Notes: generated by a model from the sequence alone, not told the origin. 64,000 bases of DNA from Brevundimonas sp. LM2 (GCF_002002865.1 NZ_CP019508.1:2646501-2710500); one strand, 5' to 3'. Shown: positions 51,183 through 61,797, counted from the first letter of the stretch. Numbers and translations: made by a program.

Positions 51183-52148
51183 ATGGGACAGATGATCGAC
51201 GGACGGTGGCACGCGGGGGAAGCCACCGAAGCCAGCAAGGGCGGCGACTTCAAGCGGCAGGACAGCGGCTTCCGCGACTGGATCACCGCGGACGGCGCGC
51301 CCGGTCCCGAGGGCCGGCCGGCGGTCCGCGCCGAGGCCGACCGGTTCCACCTCTACATCAGCCACGCCTGCCCCTGGGCGCACCGCACCCTGATCGTCCG
51401 CGCGCTCAAACACCTGGAGCCCCTGCTGCCGGTCTCCGTGGTCCACCCCCTGATGCGGGACGACGGCTGGACCTTCCAGACGGACGACGAGTCGACCGGC
51501 GACCTCGAAAACGGCTTCGACTTCCTGTGGCAGGTCTACGCCCGGGCGCGACCGGACTACTCCGGCAAGGTGACCGTTCCGGTGCTGTGGGACCGAAAGG
51601 ACGGCCGGATCGTCAACAATGAGTCATCGGAAATCCTCCGCATCCTCAACCGGGCCTTCGACGGTCTGGGCGCGACGGATCTGGATCTGTATCCGCTGAT
51701 GCTCAGGGTCGAGATCGATCGGGTCAATGCGCGCGTCTATGACGCCGTCAACAACGGGGTCTACAAGGCCGGGTTCGCGACGACGCAGCAGGCCTATGAG
51801 GCCGCCGTGTTCCCCCTGTTCGAAGCGCTCGACGGGCTGGAAACACAGCTGACCCCCGCCGACTGGCTGGTCGGCGACCGGATGACCGAGGCCGACATCC
51901 GCCTGTTCACCACCCTGATCCGCTTCGACGCCGTCTATGCCACCCATTTCAAATGCAACCTGCGCCGCATCGCCGACTACCCGGCCCTGTCGCGGTTCCT
52001 GAAGCGCATGATGGACATCCCCGCCATCGCCGGCACCGTCCACTTCGGCCCGATCAAGACCCACTATTACGCCAGCCACCGCGATCTCAACCCGTCGGGG
52101 ATCGTCCCCGCCGGCCCGATCCCGCCCTGGGGCCGCCCGGACGCCTGA
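51183..52148 (+). CDS. Glutathionyl-hydroquinone reductase (YqjG/ECM4 type)
   Basis: A 321-residue GST-fold enzyme. ISHACPWAHRTLIVRAL has the CPWAHR active-site motif. The NNESSEILRIL segment and the C-terminal helical domain (LVGDRMTEADIRLFTTLIRFD) fit the xi-class. It reduces glutathionyl-hydroquinones using glutathione, for quinone detoxification. It is a single gene with a GGAACGCCC-type site ahead of the ATG. Confidence 0.9.
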   Translation: MGQMIDGRWHAGEATEASKGGDFKRQDSGFRDWITADGAPGPEGRPAVRAEADRFHLYISHACPWAHRTLIVRALKHLEPLLPVSVVHPLMRDDGWTFQTDDESTGDLENGFDFLWQVYARARPDYSGKVTVPVLWDRKDGRIVNNESSEILRILNRAFDGLGATDLDLYPLMLRVEIDRVNARVYDAVNNGVYKAGFATTQQAYEAAVFPLFEALDGLETQLTPADWLVGDRMTEADIRLFTTLIRFDAVYATHFKCNLRRIADYPALSRFLKRMMDIPAIAGTVHFGPIKTHYYASHRDLNPSGIVPAGPIPPWGRPDA

Positions 52149-52209
52149 TCGGCTTGGAGAAAACGGGGCGGGGCAGATCCCGTCGTCCTCCGCTGCGGGC
52201 CACCTGAGA

Positions 52210-54201
52210 CTAGGCTGAGGCAGAGAGCGCCGGGTCATCCTGGCTGGCCAGAACCCGGCTCATGGCCTCGAACAACTGGTGGGCGTCGATGGGTTTGGTG
52301 ACGATGCCGTCCATGCCCGCGCTTCGGTACTCGGCCTGCTGATGCTCCATCGCATTGGCGGTCACCGCGAGGATCGGCGTCCGGTCCCGCAGGGTCGCGC
52401 GCTCACCGGAACGAATGGCACGGGTCGCGGCCACGCCGTCCATCTCGGGCATCTGAATGTCCATGAGGATCAGATCCCAGGACTGTTCGTCCCAGAACTG
52501 AACCGCCAGGGCTCCGTTCTCGACGATCGTCAGCTCGACGCCCGTCTGTTCCAGCAGCGCTTTCAGGACGAGTTGGTTGACCGCGTTGTCTTCGGCGGCG
52601 AGCACCCTGATCGTGTCCTCGACAAGCGCCTCAACGGACGATCCCGCCTCGGCGATCTGCGGCTGCCGGACCGGGACAGCCGCCATCGGCAGGATGACGG
52701 TGAACACGGCGCCGTTGGCGGGCGCACTCTGCACGGAGATGGAGCCCCCCATCAGCTCCACCAGTTCCTTGCAGATCGAAAGACCCAGTCCGGACCCTCC
52801 GAAGCGCCGGGTGGTCGAGGCGTCGGCCTGCACGAACCGGCCGAACACGTCGCCGATGCGATCCTGCGCGATGCCGACGCCGGTATCGGCCACGCGGAAC
52901 GACAGCTGATCGTCACCATGCGCGATGTCGATCCGCACATGGCCGCGCTCGGTGAATTTGATGGCGTTCGAGACGAGGTTGCCGAGAATCTGTCGCAGTC
53001 GCAGGGCGTCGCCGCGGAGCGCGCCATCCGTGTCGGCCTGGACGGCTAGGTCCAGGCGAATGCCTTTCGCCAGGGCGGCACCTTCGAGACCTGCGATCAC
53101 TTCACCGGCCAGCCGGCGGATATCGAGATCGCCGAGTTCGAGCTCAACCCTTCCCGCTTCGATGCGGGACAGATCAAGCAGGTTGTTGAGCAACCCAAGC
53201 AGGATCTTTCCCGAATCCTTAAGGACCTTGAGCCGCTCCGACTGCGCTTGGCTGAGATCCCCGGCCTCCATGGCCTGCGCCATCCCTAGGACGCCGTTGA
53301 GGGGCGTCCGGATTTCGTGGCTCATCACCGCCAGAAACTCCGATTTCGCCGTATTGGCGGCTTCGGCGCGCTCGAGGGCGACCTGCAACGCCTCGGCTGC
53401 ACGGTGGCGATCCGACGCGTCACGGATCATCAGGCTGAGCCCGATTGCGTTGCCGTCCAACCAGTCGGCCGCCGTGATCTCTAGCATCAGAGAGCGTCCG
53501 TCCTTGTGGACGGCGGTGGTCTCGCAGGTTCGCTGATCAGTCAGGGCGGCCAAAGTCGACGCGTCGATGAAATCGACGGCTCGGCCGACGGCCTCGACCG
53601 CGGCGTACCCGAACAGCGCTTCCGCCGCCGGATTCCAGAAGATGATGCGCTGATCCGAGTCGAGACTGACGATGGCATCGCCCGTAGCGGCGAGGATGCC
53701 TGCGCTCATCAGTTCCATCCGACGGCCGGCCAGCTGGTTTCCGACCAGCGTCGCCAGACGGGTCAGGATGCCGGCGGTGTGCGCGTCGTGCGGTCGGGGC
53801 GTTTCGTCGTTCAGGCAAAGCGTGCCGACCTTGTACCCGCCGACGATGATCGGAGCGCCGGCGTAGAAGTTCAGTTGTTTGGGCCCGGTGACCAGGGGAT
53901 TGTCCCAGAAGCGGTCGTCCAGGCGCGAGTCCTCCACCCACATCACATCGTCTTGCAGGATGGTGTGCGAGCAGAAGGAGACGTCCCGCTGGGATTCACC
54001 CAGCCCGCCGCCGCTGCAGGACTTCAGCCATTTCCGCTCGCCGTCGATCATGGCGATCATGGCGACCTTTACCCCTGTAAGCGCACGGGCGAGGTCCGTG
54101 ATCTCATCGAAGAAGGCCTCGGGCGAGGTATCGAGGATCCGAAGACTCTCTAGCGCCTCCAGCCGTGCGGCTTCCTCAGATGGACGGGACGCGATAATCA
54201 T
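52210..54201 (-). CDS. Hybrid sensor histidine kinase/response regulator
   Basis: A 663-residue cytoplasmic protein. A GAF domain (residues about 20-165) is followed by a PAS domain (about 168-275), then HisKA with FLAVMSHEIRTPLNG (phospho-His near residue 295), then the ATPase domain with NLVSNAIKFTERG, ADTGVGIAQ and RFGGSGLGLSI. A receiver domain with LAAEDNAVNQ and LILMDIQMPEMDG (phospho-Asp) is C-terminal. The GAF domain carries conserved SFCSHTI and FYAGAPI blocks. No transmembrane segment is present. The ATG at 54201 has AGGAAG upstream. The signal and target are unknown. Confidence 0.9.
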   Translation of the reverse strand: MIIASRPSEEAARLEALESLRILDTSPEAFFDEITDLARALTGVKVAMIAMIDGERKWLKSCSGGGLGESQRDVSFCSHTILQDDVMWVEDSRLDDRFWDNPLVTGPKQLNFYAGAPIIVGGYKVGTLCLNDETPRPHDAHTAGILTRLATLVGNQLAGRRMELMSAGILAATGDAIVSLDSDQRIIFWNPAAEALFGYAAVEAVGRAVDFIDASTLAALTDQRTCETTAVHKDGRSLMLEITAADWLDGNAIGLSLMIRDASDRHRAAEALQVALERAEAANTAKSEFLAVMSHEIRTPLNGVLGMAQAMEAGDLSQAQSERLKVLKDSGKILLGLLNNLLDLSRIEAGRVELELGDLDIRRLAGEVIAGLEGAALAKGIRLDLAVQADTDGALRGDALRLRQILGNLVSNAIKFTERGHVRIDIAHGDDQLSFRVADTGVGIAQDRIGDVFGRFVQADASTTRRFGGSGLGLSICKELVELMGGSISVQSAPANGAVFTVILPMAAVPVRQPQIAEAGSSVEALVEDTIRVLAAEDNAVNQLVLKALLEQTGVELTIVENGALAVQFWDEQSWDLILMDIQMPEMDGVAATRAIRSGERATLRDRTPILAVTANAMEHQQAEYRSAGMDGIVTKPIDAHQLFEAMSRVLASQDDPALSASA

Positions 54202-54544
54202 GCTGGCTTCCTGAGCGCACCGCGTTGATGCCACCCAAAAGTTTCATCGCGCTTAAAGCGACAATCTTTAGTGCCGCGTCAATACGGCGCGTCGAACGGA
54301 TACTGTTTGTGCGAAGTCGAACACAGCAGGGTCCATTTTCAGCGCGCGACATTGTTAACGGGTGCCAACCACGTTTGGGCCGTTGATATGCTGATGTCTT
54401 GTCTGGTCCTGCCGAAAAGCCTCGGCCGGCGCTGGGGAGACGTCCGAAACCGGGATGATCACCAGCCGGCCGCCACCTCGGCGGACCGAATGAATGTTCC
54501 CCGGGGGCTTGTCCCCTCCCCCTTGCGCGCGCAAGGGCAGGCAG
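54202..54544. other. Intergenic region upstream of divergent kinase and methyltransferase genes
   Basis: This 343-base stretch holds the presumed promoters of the kinase (minus) and the methyltransferase (plus). I see no RNA gene and no convincing repeat. Its left part is noticeably richer in A/T than the flanks. Confidence 0.4.
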
Positions 54545-56077
54545 ATGAGCGTGACCGAAAGGCCCTATTCCGAGCTGGAGTACACCGCCGGCTACTATCA
54601 CGAGCTCGGCCCGGCCCATCTGGCCTTCTGCGCCCTGGTGGCCGGCATCGATCGGCCCGCCCCGGCCCAGCCGGTCTATCTCGAGCTCGGCATGGGTCAG
54701 GGCGTGTCGCTGGCGGCGCATGCGGCGGCCAATGACGGGGACTTCTGGGGCGTCGACCTCAACCCCGCCCACGTCGCCAACGCCCGCGCCCTGGCCGAGG
54801 CCGTGGCCACGCCCCTGACCCTGGTCGAGGCGTCCTTCGCCGATTTCGCCGCCCGGACCGACCTTCCCCTGTTCGACGTCATCACCCTGCACGGCGTCTG
54901 GAGCTGGGTCTCGGACGCCAGCCGTCGCTCCATCGTCGAGATCCTGCGCGACCGGCTGGCCCCGGGCGGCGTGGTCTACGTCAGTTACAACTGTCAGCCG
55001 GGCTGGGCCTCGCGCGGCCCGGTCCGCCACCTGATGAAGCTGGGCCACGCCGCCAGCCCTCCGGGCGATCCCGAGGCCCGCGTCCGCTCCGCCCTCGCCT
55101 TCGCCGAGGAGGTCGCCGCCGCCGACGGCCGCTTCTTCGCCGACAACCGGCCGGCGGCCAGCCATCTGGCCTCCCTGCGCAAGACCACGCCCCAGTATCT
55201 TGGCCACGAATATCTGAACGCCGACTGGCACATCCCCTGGTTCTCCGACGTGGCGGAGGCGATGGCCGGGGCGGATCTGGCGTTCGTGAGTTCCGCCCGC
55301 CTGCTGGACCGGGTCAACGCCCTCCAGCTGCCACCGGCCGGGGTGGCCCTGATGGACCGCGAGACCGATCCGGTCCGGCGCGAGTCGATCCGCGACTTCC
55401 TGGTCAATCAGCAGTTCCGCCCCGACGTCTTCGTCCGCCCGGCCCCCCGGCTGTCGGACGCCGACCGCACGGCGCGGTTCGAGGCCCAGGCCTTCGGCCT
55501 GATCTGCGGCCTGGACGAGATCGATTTCCAGCTGACCGGGGCCCAGGGCGACCTGCTCCTGCCCGAGGCGACCTACCGTCCGATCGCCCTGGCCCTGGCC
55601 GCCGACGGCTTCGTCGCGAAAACCGGCGCCGAGGTCATGGCCGCCCCCGGCGTCTCATCGCTCCGGCGCGGCGACGTGATCGCGGCCCTGATCAATCTGG
55701 TGGGCATGGGCGTCGTGCGACCCGCCCAGCCCTTTTCGACCGAGGCGCGCCACCGCTGCGACGCCTACAACCGCCTGGTGCTCGACCGGGCCCTGACCGG
55801 ACCGCATCTGATGCATCTTGCCTCCCCCGTCACGGGCGGGGCCGTCCTCACCCCCCGCTCGACCCAGCTGTTCCTGCGCGCCTGGACGGCCGGCGACCGC
55901 ACGCCCCAGGCCATCGCCCGCTCGGTCTGGACGGTCTTCCAGACGACCGGGGAACGCGCCGTCGCCAGGGGCCAGACCCTGACGTCGGAAGACGACAATC
56001 TCGACGCCCTCGGCCCCATGGCCCAGCGGTTCCTCGACCAGACCCTGCCGCTGTTCCGCGCCCTGGCGATCGTCTGA
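54545..56077 (+). CDS. Methyltransferase with regulatory domain
   Basis: A 510-residue protein. The N-terminal class I SAM-dependent methyltransferase domain has VYLELGMGQGVSLAAHAA (motif I) and a GVDLNP acidic site, with FDVITLHGVWSWV. A methyltransferase regulatory domain follows (residues about 215-300, with LGHEYLNADWHIPWFSDVA), then a C-terminal extension with a PLFRALAIV end. The substrate is unknown. The ATG at 54545 has GGCAGGCAG ahead. It is a stand-alone gene. Confidence 0.82.
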   Translation: MSVTERPYSELEYTAGYYHELGPAHLAFCALVAGIDRPAPAQPVYLELGMGQGVSLAAHAAANDGDFWGVDLNPAHVANARALAEAVATPLTLVEASFADFAARTDLPLFDVITLHGVWSWVSDASRRSIVEILRDRLAPGGVVYVSYNCQPGWASRGPVRHLMKLGHAASPPGDPEARVRSALAFAEEVAAADGRFFADNRPAASHLASLRKTTPQYLGHEYLNADWHIPWFSDVAEAMAGADLAFVSSARLLDRVNALQLPPAGVALMDRETDPVRRESIRDFLVNQQFRPDVFVRPAPRLSDADRTARFEAQAFGLICGLDEIDFQLTGAQGDLLLPEATYRPIALALAADGFVAKTGAEVMAAPGVSSLRRGDVIAALINLVGMGVVRPAQPFSTEARHRCDAYNRLVLDRALTGPHLMHLASPVTGGAVLTPRSTQLFLRAWTAGDRTPQAIARSVWTVFQTTGERAVARGQTLTSEDDNLDALGPMAQRFLDQTLPLFRALAIV

Positions 56078-56198
56078 ACCGGTGGGGTAGAGGCGCGGGG
56101 GAAGCGGACGGTGCTGACGTCCGCTAAAGGGTGGGAAGCGGACGTTGGCTAGGCCGTCCGATAGATAGCATGCGGCTTTGATGCGAAGGTGTGGGGTG

Positions 56199-56621
56199 AT
56201 GGCAAGAAAATACTCAGCCTTGATCACCCTGACGCTGCTGCTTCTAGCCGCGAGCGGCGCTCCGTTCTCTAATCGCGTGCCCGCCATCGTCATTCCGACC
56301 TATACGGGCGTCGACGATCCAGAGATTGCTGGCGCGGCATCAATCCCTAACATCGAGACGCTGGACGCTGCCCTGAGCGGGGATTGGCGGGGCCGACCCA
56401 TTGGACTTCTCGCCGCGACGAGTGAGGGATGGGCGTGGACCATACCGGGCCTGAGTTGCGACAGTTCCAAGGATGAGTTCGTCCAGGTTATTCTAGACGG
56501 CGACGCCATCGTCGTTAACCGGGCTCTTATGGAGGCCATCAATCAACACAACAACAGGCTAGAAGTGCGCGGAGCCTTGGACGATGAACTAGGCTGCAAG
56601 CCGATGCAGACCATCTTTTGA
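56199..56621 (+). CDS. Hypothetical exported protein, atypical composition
   Basis: A 140-residue protein with a likely signal peptide (ALITLTLLLLAASG), and two cysteines in LSCDSSKDEF and ELGCKPM that may form a disulphide. No family is recognised. Codons are more A/T-rich than in flanking genes, suggesting later arrival. The ATG at 56199 follows AAGGTGTGGGG. GGAAGCGGAC-type motifs occur upstream of it, and a looser one downstream. Confidence 0.55.
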   Translation: MARKYSALITLTLLLLAASGAPFSNRVPAIVIPTYTGVDDPEIAGAASIPNIETLDAALSGDWRGRPIGLLAATSEGWAWTIPGLSCDSSKDEFVQVILDGDAIVVNRALMEAINQHNNRLEVRGALDDELGCKPMQTIF

Positions 56622-56776
56622 GAACCTAGCCCATGTCTGAAACGGGTCGATGTGCGAAGTGCGCACCCCACCCCAAAGCAGACACTCTCGGTCGCCGGCT
56701 GGGAGCAGACAGCCCGCCCGACACCCGACCCGCCGCTGCGTCCGCTTTTGACGTAACGGCGTGTCAGGCTCCCGCC

Positions 56777-57364
56777 ATGAGCCAACCCTACCGCAAACGG
56801 TCGCCCGAGACCTGGACCGCCGCCCGCGGCGCCTATCTCGGCGGCCTGACCGCCGAAGAGGTCTGCGCCCGCTTCGACCTGGGCGAATCCGCCTTTCACA
56901 AGCGCAAGCGCGAGGAGGGCTGGCGGCGGGCCGATCAGGACGATCCGCCCCCCGAAGACCCGGCCCCCGACGACGACCTGCCCGACATCGACGACGCGGC
57001 CCTGGCCGACCTCGCCTTTCGCCGGATGAGCGTGGAGGCGCGCCGCGGCCGTCTGAACCGCGCCCTGGCCTGGGGTCGGCTGCGCGACATGGCCCTGCGC
57101 CAGATCGCCGACCGCGCCCGGCTCGAGGCCCGGATCGCCCAGGCCGCCTCGCGCGCCTCGATCGACAGACTGAACGAGATCAACGCCACCGCCCGCTCGA
57201 TCGTCCACTCGGCCCGCGTCGTCGGCCACGTCGCCGACCTGGCCGAGCACCCGCCTTCAGCGCGAGAAGTGCAGGAAGTCCAGGATGTGCAGTCGGTTTC
57301 GCCCCTGTCCCGCGCCGAACGCTGCCGCCAAGCCGCCCGGGCCCGCAAGACCGGCCCGCCGTGA
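56777..57364 (+). CDS. Helix-turn-helix-like hypothetical protein
   Basis: A 195-residue protein. The N-terminus (SPETWTAARGAYLGGLTAEEVCARFDLGESAFHKRKREEGW) is a helix-turn-helix of the type seen in phage terminase small subunits. An acidic linker and a long Arg/Ala-rich helical part follow. No terminase large subunit or phage gene is near. It is probably a DNA-binding protein of unknown role. The start at MSQPYRKR is chosen because the longer frame upstream is not conserved-looking. Confidence 0.6.
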   Translation: MSQPYRKRSPETWTAARGAYLGGLTAEEVCARFDLGESAFHKRKREEGWRRADQDDPPPEDPAPDDDLPDIDDAALADLAFRRMSVEARRGRLNRALAWGRLRDMALRQIADRARLEARIAQAASRASIDRLNEINATARSIVHSARVVGHVADLAEHPPSAREVQEVQDVQSVSPLSRAERCRQAARARKTGPP

Positions 57365-57392
57365 GCCCCGGGGCCGCCCCAGGCCTCCTCCC

Positions 57393-58328
57393 CTAGCCGA
57401 ACCGGACCCCCAGCATCGCCTCCGTCGCATCCCACAGCCGCGCCGCCGCCGCCGCGTCGAGGGCCTGCGGTTCGGCCTTGGCCGGTCCCGGCGGCCCCTT
57501 CAGCTCCTGCATCCGCGTCGGCCCGACATAGGCCCCGCCGGCCACGGACGGGTCCGTCGCCGCCATCAGGATCGGCAGGGCCCCCGCTGCCGCCGAATGG
57601 CTGACCAGGGGCTCGATCAAGGGCCGGAAGATCAGGTTCAGACCGGCCCGGGCGATCGGGGACTTCACCAGCGGCCCGTTGGCGATCAGCCCGGTCCGCG
57701 CATAGCCCGGATGCGCCGCGACGCTGGTCAGGCCCCATCCGCCAGCCGTGCTGCGCCGGTCCAGCTCCAGAGCGAACATCAGCATGGCCAGTTTGGACTG
57801 GGCATAGACGGGCCAGGCCCTGTAGCCCGTGGTGTAGTTCAGATCGTCGAACCGGACCCGGCCCTGCCGGTGGGCGATGCTGGACAGCTGGACCACCCGC
57901 GCCCGCCCGGCGCTCAGCAGGGGCAGCAGCCGCGCGGTCAGGGCGAAATGGCCCAGATAGTTGGTGGCCAGCTGCCGCTCGAACCCATCAATGGTGACCT
58001 CGCGGGTCGGCAGCGCCATGACCCCGGCATTGTTGACCAGAACGTCGATCGCCCGCCCCTGGGACAGCAACCGGTCGGCGCAGGCATTCACCGAGGCCTG
58101 GTCCGCCAGATCCAGCGCCTCGAACCTGAGCTTGGCTCCGGGCACGGCCGCGAGGATCCGCCGGATGGCGTCCTCGGCCCGCGCGGCACTGCGCGTGGCC
58201 AGCACCACCTCCGCCCCCTTGCGCGCCAGTTCCAGCGCCGTCTCGAACCCGGTGCCGCTGTTGGCCCCCGTGACGATGGCGAGCTTGCCGGTCAGATCGG
58301 GAATGTCATCGGTCGTGAAAAAGGCCAT
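57393..58328 (-). CDS. Short-chain dehydrogenase/reductase (retinol dehydrogenase-like)
   Basis: A 311-residue SDR. The cofactor motif is IVTGANSGTGFETALELA, with VLVNNAGVM, a catalytic Ser in VVQLSSIAH and YAQSK (Tyr and Lys). Its form matches the large classical SDR group annotated as light-dependent protochlorophyllide or retinol dehydrogenase-like. The substrate is unknown. It lies 46 bases after the gcvPB stop in the same direction, so may share the transcript. Confidence 0.88.
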   Translation of the reverse strand: MAFFTTDDIPDLTGKLAIVTGANSGTGFETALELARKGAEVVLATRSAARAEDAIRRILAAVPGAKLRFEALDLADQASVNACADRLLSQGRAIDVLVNNAGVMALPTREVTIDGFERQLATNYLGHFALTARLLPLLSAGRARVVQLSSIAHRQGRVRFDDLNYTTGYRAWPVYAQSKLAMLMFALELDRRSTAGGWGLTSVAAHPGYARTGLIANGPLVKSPIARAGLNLIFRPLIEPLVSHSAAAGALPILMAATDPSVAGGAYVGPTRMQELKGPPGPAKAEPQALDAAAAARLWDATEAMLGVRFG

Positions 58329-58374
58329 GCCGACTTATCGGCATGGCCTCCAGACTTTCACAAGTGCGGCGCTT

Positions 58375-59952
58375 CTACTCAGCCGCCATGTTCGCGCCCT
58401 CGGGGGCGGTCCAGCGCAGTTTCGGCGAGCGCGCCGCCCGGGTCTCGTCCAGGCGCCGCAGCGGGGCGTGGAAGGGCGCGCCCTTGAACCGCTCGACCTC
58501 GCCGGCCTTCGCCGCCTGGGCCAGCAGGCGCAGGGCGTGGATGAACCGGTCCAGCTCGGCCTTGGACTCCGTCTCGGTCGGCTCGATCAGCATGGCCCCG
58601 TGGACGACCAGGGGGAAATACATGGTCATCGGGTGGAAGCCCTCGTCGATCATCGCCTTGGCGAAGTCCAGCGTGGTGATGTCCGTGCCCTTCAGCCAGG
58701 TGTCGTCGAACAGGGCCTCGTGCATGCAGGGGCCGTCGGGGAAGGCCGCGCTCATCACGTCGGACAGCCGCGCCTTGATGTAGTTGGCATTCAGCACCGC
58801 GTCCTCGGCGACCTGGCGCAGCCCGTCCGCGCCGTGGCTCATCATGTAGCTGAGCGCGCGGACGAACATGCCCATCTGGCCGTTGAAGGCGCACATCCGG
58901 CCGAAGGCCTGGGCCGCCTCGTCCTCCGCGCGCTCCAGCAGTTTGAAGCCGTCGCCGTCGGCCACGACCCAGGGGGCCGGGGCGAACGGGGCCAGGGCGG
59001 CCGACAGCACCACCGGACCGGAGCCGGGGCCACCCCCGCCGTGCGGCGTGGAGAAGGTCTTGTGCAGGTTGATGTGCATGGCGTCGACGCCCAGGTCGCC
59101 CGGCCGCACCCGCCCGACGATGGCGTTGAAGTTGGCCCCGTCGCAGTAGAAATAGGCCCCGGCCTCATGGGTCAGGCGGCTGATCTCCAGGATATCCCGC
59201 TCGAACAGGCCGCAGGTGTTGGGGTTGGTCACCATGATGGCCGCCACGTCGTCGCCCAGCTTGGCGGCCAGGTCGGCCACGTCCACGCGGCCGTCGTCCG
59301 TCTGGGCCACCTCGACCACCGTATAGCCGACGAAGGCCGCCGTGGCCGGATTGGTCCCGTGCGCCGAGGTCGGGACCAGCACCTTGCGGCGCCGGGCGTG
59401 CTCGCCGGACGCCTCATGCGCGGCGCGGATGGCCATCAGGCCGCACAACTCTCCGTGCGCCCCCGCCTTGGGCGACAGGGCCACCGCCGGCATGCCGGTC
59501 AGGGTCTTCAGCCAGTGGGCCAGGGTGTCCATCAGCTCCAGCGCGCCCTGGACCGTCGAGATCGGCTGCAGCGGATGGATGTCGGAGAACCCGGGCAGGC
59601 GCGCCATCTTCTCGTTCAGGCGCGGATTGTGCTTCATCGTGCATGAGCCCAGCGGATACAGGGCCAGGTCGATGGCATGGTTCTTCTGGCTCAGCCGGAC
59701 GTAGTGGCGCATCGCCTCGGGCTCGCTGAGTCCCGGCAGGCCGATCGGGTCGCGTCGCACCAGGGCCCCCAGGTCGCCGCCGTCCGACGCCGGCTCGGGC
59801 AGATCGACCCCGGTCTTGAACCAGCCGTCGGTCTCGAAGATCAGCGCCTCGTCCTGCAGCAGGCCGCGCCCGCCGGTCAGGGTCGGATGCTTGTAGTCGT
59901 GATCGACCGGCGTGGGGGCGGTCGGGCGGCCGACGGTGTTCATCGTGCTCAT
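58375..59952 (-). CDS. gcvPB: Glycine dehydrogenase (decarboxylating) subunit 2
   Basis: A 525-residue C-terminal half of the split P-protein. It has the PLP lysine in [20 protein letters not shown], and [14 protein letters not shown] and [11 protein letters not shown] segments. With GcvPA it decarboxylates glycine and passes the aminomethyl group to the H-protein. The ATG overlaps the gcvPA stop (ATGA). The split form is normal in Caulobacterales. Confidence 0.95.
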   Translation of the reverse strand: MSTMNTVGRPTAPTPVDHDYKHPTLTGGRGLLQDEALIFETDGWFKTGVDLPEPASDGGDLGALVRRDPIGLPGLSEPEAMRHYVRLSQKNHAIDLALYPLGSCTMKHNPRLNEKMARLPGFSDIHPLQPISTVQGALELMDTLAHWLKTLTGMPAVALSPKAGAHGELCGLMAIRAAHEASGEHARRRKVLVPTSAHGTNPATAAFVGYTVVEVAQTDDGRVDVADLAAKLGDDVAAIMVTNPNTCGLFERDILEISRLTHEAGAYFYCDGANFNAIVGRVRPGDLGVDAMHINLHKTFSTPHGGGGPGSGPVVLSAALAPFAPAPWVVADGDGFKLLERAEDEAAQAFGRMCAFNGQMGMFVRALSYMMSHGADGLRQVAEDAVLNANYIKARLSDVMSAAFPDGPCMHEALFDDTWLKGTDITTLDFAKAMIDEGFHPMTMYFPLVVHGAMLIEPTETESKAELDRFIHALRLLAQAAKAGEVERFKGAPFHAPLRRLDETRAARSPKLRWTAPEGANMAAE

Positions 59953-61301
59953 TGGTCGGCTCCCAGGACCTTGGTCAGTGACTTGACCAGGATCTGGATG
60001 TCCGCATCCAGCGTGGTCTCGGTGACGGCGATCAGCAGGACGTCGTCCATTCCGACGCCGGGGGCCAGCCGGCTGTAGGGCACGCCCGCCAGGATGCGGT
60101 GGTTGCCCAGGGCCTCGACCACCTCGGCGGCGGGTTTCGGCAAGCGGATGGCGAACTCGTTGAAGAAGCGCGGCGTCAGGATCTCGACCCCCGGCACGGC
60201 GGCCAGGGCATCCCGCGTGGCCAGCGCCTTCTCGTGGTTCAGCAGGGCCAGTTTGCGCAGCCCCGTCTCACCCAGCAAGCTCATGTGGATGCTGAACGCC
60301 AGGCAGCACAGGCCGGAGTTGGTGCAGATGTTCGACGTCGCCTTGTCGCGTCGGATATGCTGTTCGCGGGTCGACAGCGTCAGGACGAAGCCCCGCTCGC
60401 CATCCGCGTCCACCGTCTCGCCGCACAGCCGGCCCGGCATCTGGCGGATCAGGCCCTGGCGGCAGGCGAACAGGCCGACATAGGGACCGCCATAGTTCAG
60501 GGCATTGCCGATCGACTGGCCCTCGGCGGCGACGATATCGGCCCCCATCTCGCCCGGCGACTTCAGCAGGCCCATCGACACCGCCTCGGTGACCACGACG
60601 ATCAGCAGGGCTCCGGCGGCCTTGGCGGCCTCGGCGATCTTGGTCACGTCGGTGGCGGTCCCGAACACGTTCGGGGTCTGGACCACGACGCAGGCCGTGT
60701 CCTTGTCGATGGCGGCGATCACGGCGTCTTCCGCGTCGATCGCGGCCGGCAGGCTGACGGTCTCGACGCCGACGGCGTGGACCACCGTCTCCGACGCCCG
60801 GACATAGTGGGGATGCACCCCGCCCGAGAAGACCGCCTTGTTCCGGCGCGTGACCCGCGTCGCCATCAGCACGCCCTCGGCCGTGGCGGTCGAGCCGTCA
60901 TAGAGCGAGGCATTGGCCACCTCCATCCCGGTCAGGTTCGCCACCTGGGTCTGGAACTCGTACAGATACTGCAGCGTCCCCTGGGCGATCTCCGGCTGGT
61001 AGGGCGTGTAGCTGGTCAGGAACTCCGACCGCTGGATGATGTGGTCGACCGTCGCCGGCACATGGTGGCGATAGGCCCCGGCCCCGCAGAAGAAGGGCAC
61101 GTCCCCCGCCGCCGTGTTCTTGCCGGCCAGATGCTTCAGCGCCCGCTCGACCTCCAGCTCGCCCATCACGCGCGGCAGGTCGACGAAGCCGTCGCGCTGC
61201 GCCGGCTGGGGCACGTCCACGAACAGGTCGTCGATGGACTGGACGCCGATCGCGGCCAGCATCGCCGTGCGATCGTCGGGGGTCAGGGGCAGGTAGCGCA
61301 T
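59949..61301 (-). CDS. gcvPA: Glycine dehydrogenase (decarboxylating) subunit 1
   Basis: A 450-residue N-terminal half of the split P-protein, with [34 protein letters not shown] and [20 protein letters not shown] segments. It forms the alpha-beta complex with GcvPB. The gene follows gcvH by 122 bases that include GC-rich palindromes. Confidence 0.95.
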   Translation of the reverse strand: MRYLPLTPDDRTAMLAAIGVQSIDDLFVDVPQPAQRDGFVDLPRVMGELEVERALKHLAGKNTAAGDVPFFCGAGAYRHHVPATVDHIIQRSEFLTSYTPYQPEIAQGTLQYLYEFQTQVANLTGMEVANASLYDGSTATAEGVLMATRVTRRNKAVFSGGVHPHYVRASETVVHAVGVETVSLPAAIDAEDAVIAAIDKDTACVVVQTPNVFGTATDVTKIAEAAKAAGALLIVVVTEAVSMGLLKSPGEMGADIVAAEGQSIGNALNYGGPYVGLFACRQGLIRQMPGRLCGETVDADGERGFVLTLSTREQHIRRDKATSNICTNSGLCCLAFSIHMSLLGETGLRKLALLNHEKALATRDALAAVPGVEILTPRFFNEFAIRLPKPAAEVVEALGNHRILAGVPYSRLAPGVGMDDVLLIAVTETTLDADIQILVKSLTKVLGADQ

Positions 61302-61388
61302 GGTCAGTTCACCTGGCGGCGGGGAGGCCTTGTCATCCCGGCCGCCGCGAAGCGGAGAGCCGGGACGGGGTGGAAGGGGTATTGTCTG

Positions 61389-61417
61389 TCCCGGTCAGCC
61401 GCTGGGCTGAACCGGGA
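61389..61417. repeat. Palindrome between gcvPA and gcvH
   Basis: TCCCGGTCAGCC and GGCTGAACCGGGA pair around a GCTG loop with one bulge, directly after the gcvH stop region. A second inverted motif (TCATCCCGGC...GCCGGGAC) lies just to the left. It may be a REP-like unit or an intra-operon hairpin. Confidence 0.5.
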
Positions 61418-61423
61418 TAACAT

Positions 61424-61789
61424 TCAGAGGGTGGTCAGAAACGCGTCGTAGGCGGCCTTGTCCATCAGGGCCTCGAGCTGCGACGCATCCGACACCTTGA
61501 TCTTGGCGAACCAGCCCTCGCCTTCCGGGTCGGCGTTGACGGTCTCGGGGGCGCTGGCCAGGACGGCATTGCCCTCGATCACCTCGCCCGACACCGGCGC
61601 ATAGACGTCCGAGGCCGCCTTGACGCTCTCGACGACGGCGAAACTGTCCTTCTGGGCGAAGGTCTTGCCGGCTTCCGGCGTCTCGACGAACACCACGTCG
61701 CCCAGCTGGTCTGCGGCGTGTTTGGTGATGCCGACGGTGGCGACATCGCCGTCCAGCCGGACCCATTCGTGATCCTTGGTGAAATGCAT
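61424..61789 (-). CDS. gcvH: Glycine cleavage system H protein
   Basis: A 121-residue lipoyl-domain protein starting [20 protein letters not shown]. The lipoylated Lys is in [15 protein letters not shown]. It shuttles the aminomethyl group between P, T and L proteins. It lies 8 bases downstream of gcvT. Confidence 0.96.
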   Translation of the reverse strand: MHFTKDHEWVRLDGDVATVGITKHAADQLGDVVFVETPEAGKTFAQKDSFAVVESVKAASDVYAPVSGEVIEGNAVLASAPETVNADPEGEGWFAKIKVSDASQLEALMDKAAYDAFLTTL

Positions 61790-61797
61790 GGTGGTCC

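Noticed and set aside
56777..57364. Phage terminase small subunit and therefore a prophage
   Set aside because: Only the helix-turn-helix resembles the family; no large terminase, capsid, tail or integrase gene is nearby.
57961..59646. 561-codon plus-strand frame opposite the SDR and gcvPB genes
   Set aside because: Shadow of gcvPB; no domain and biased composition.
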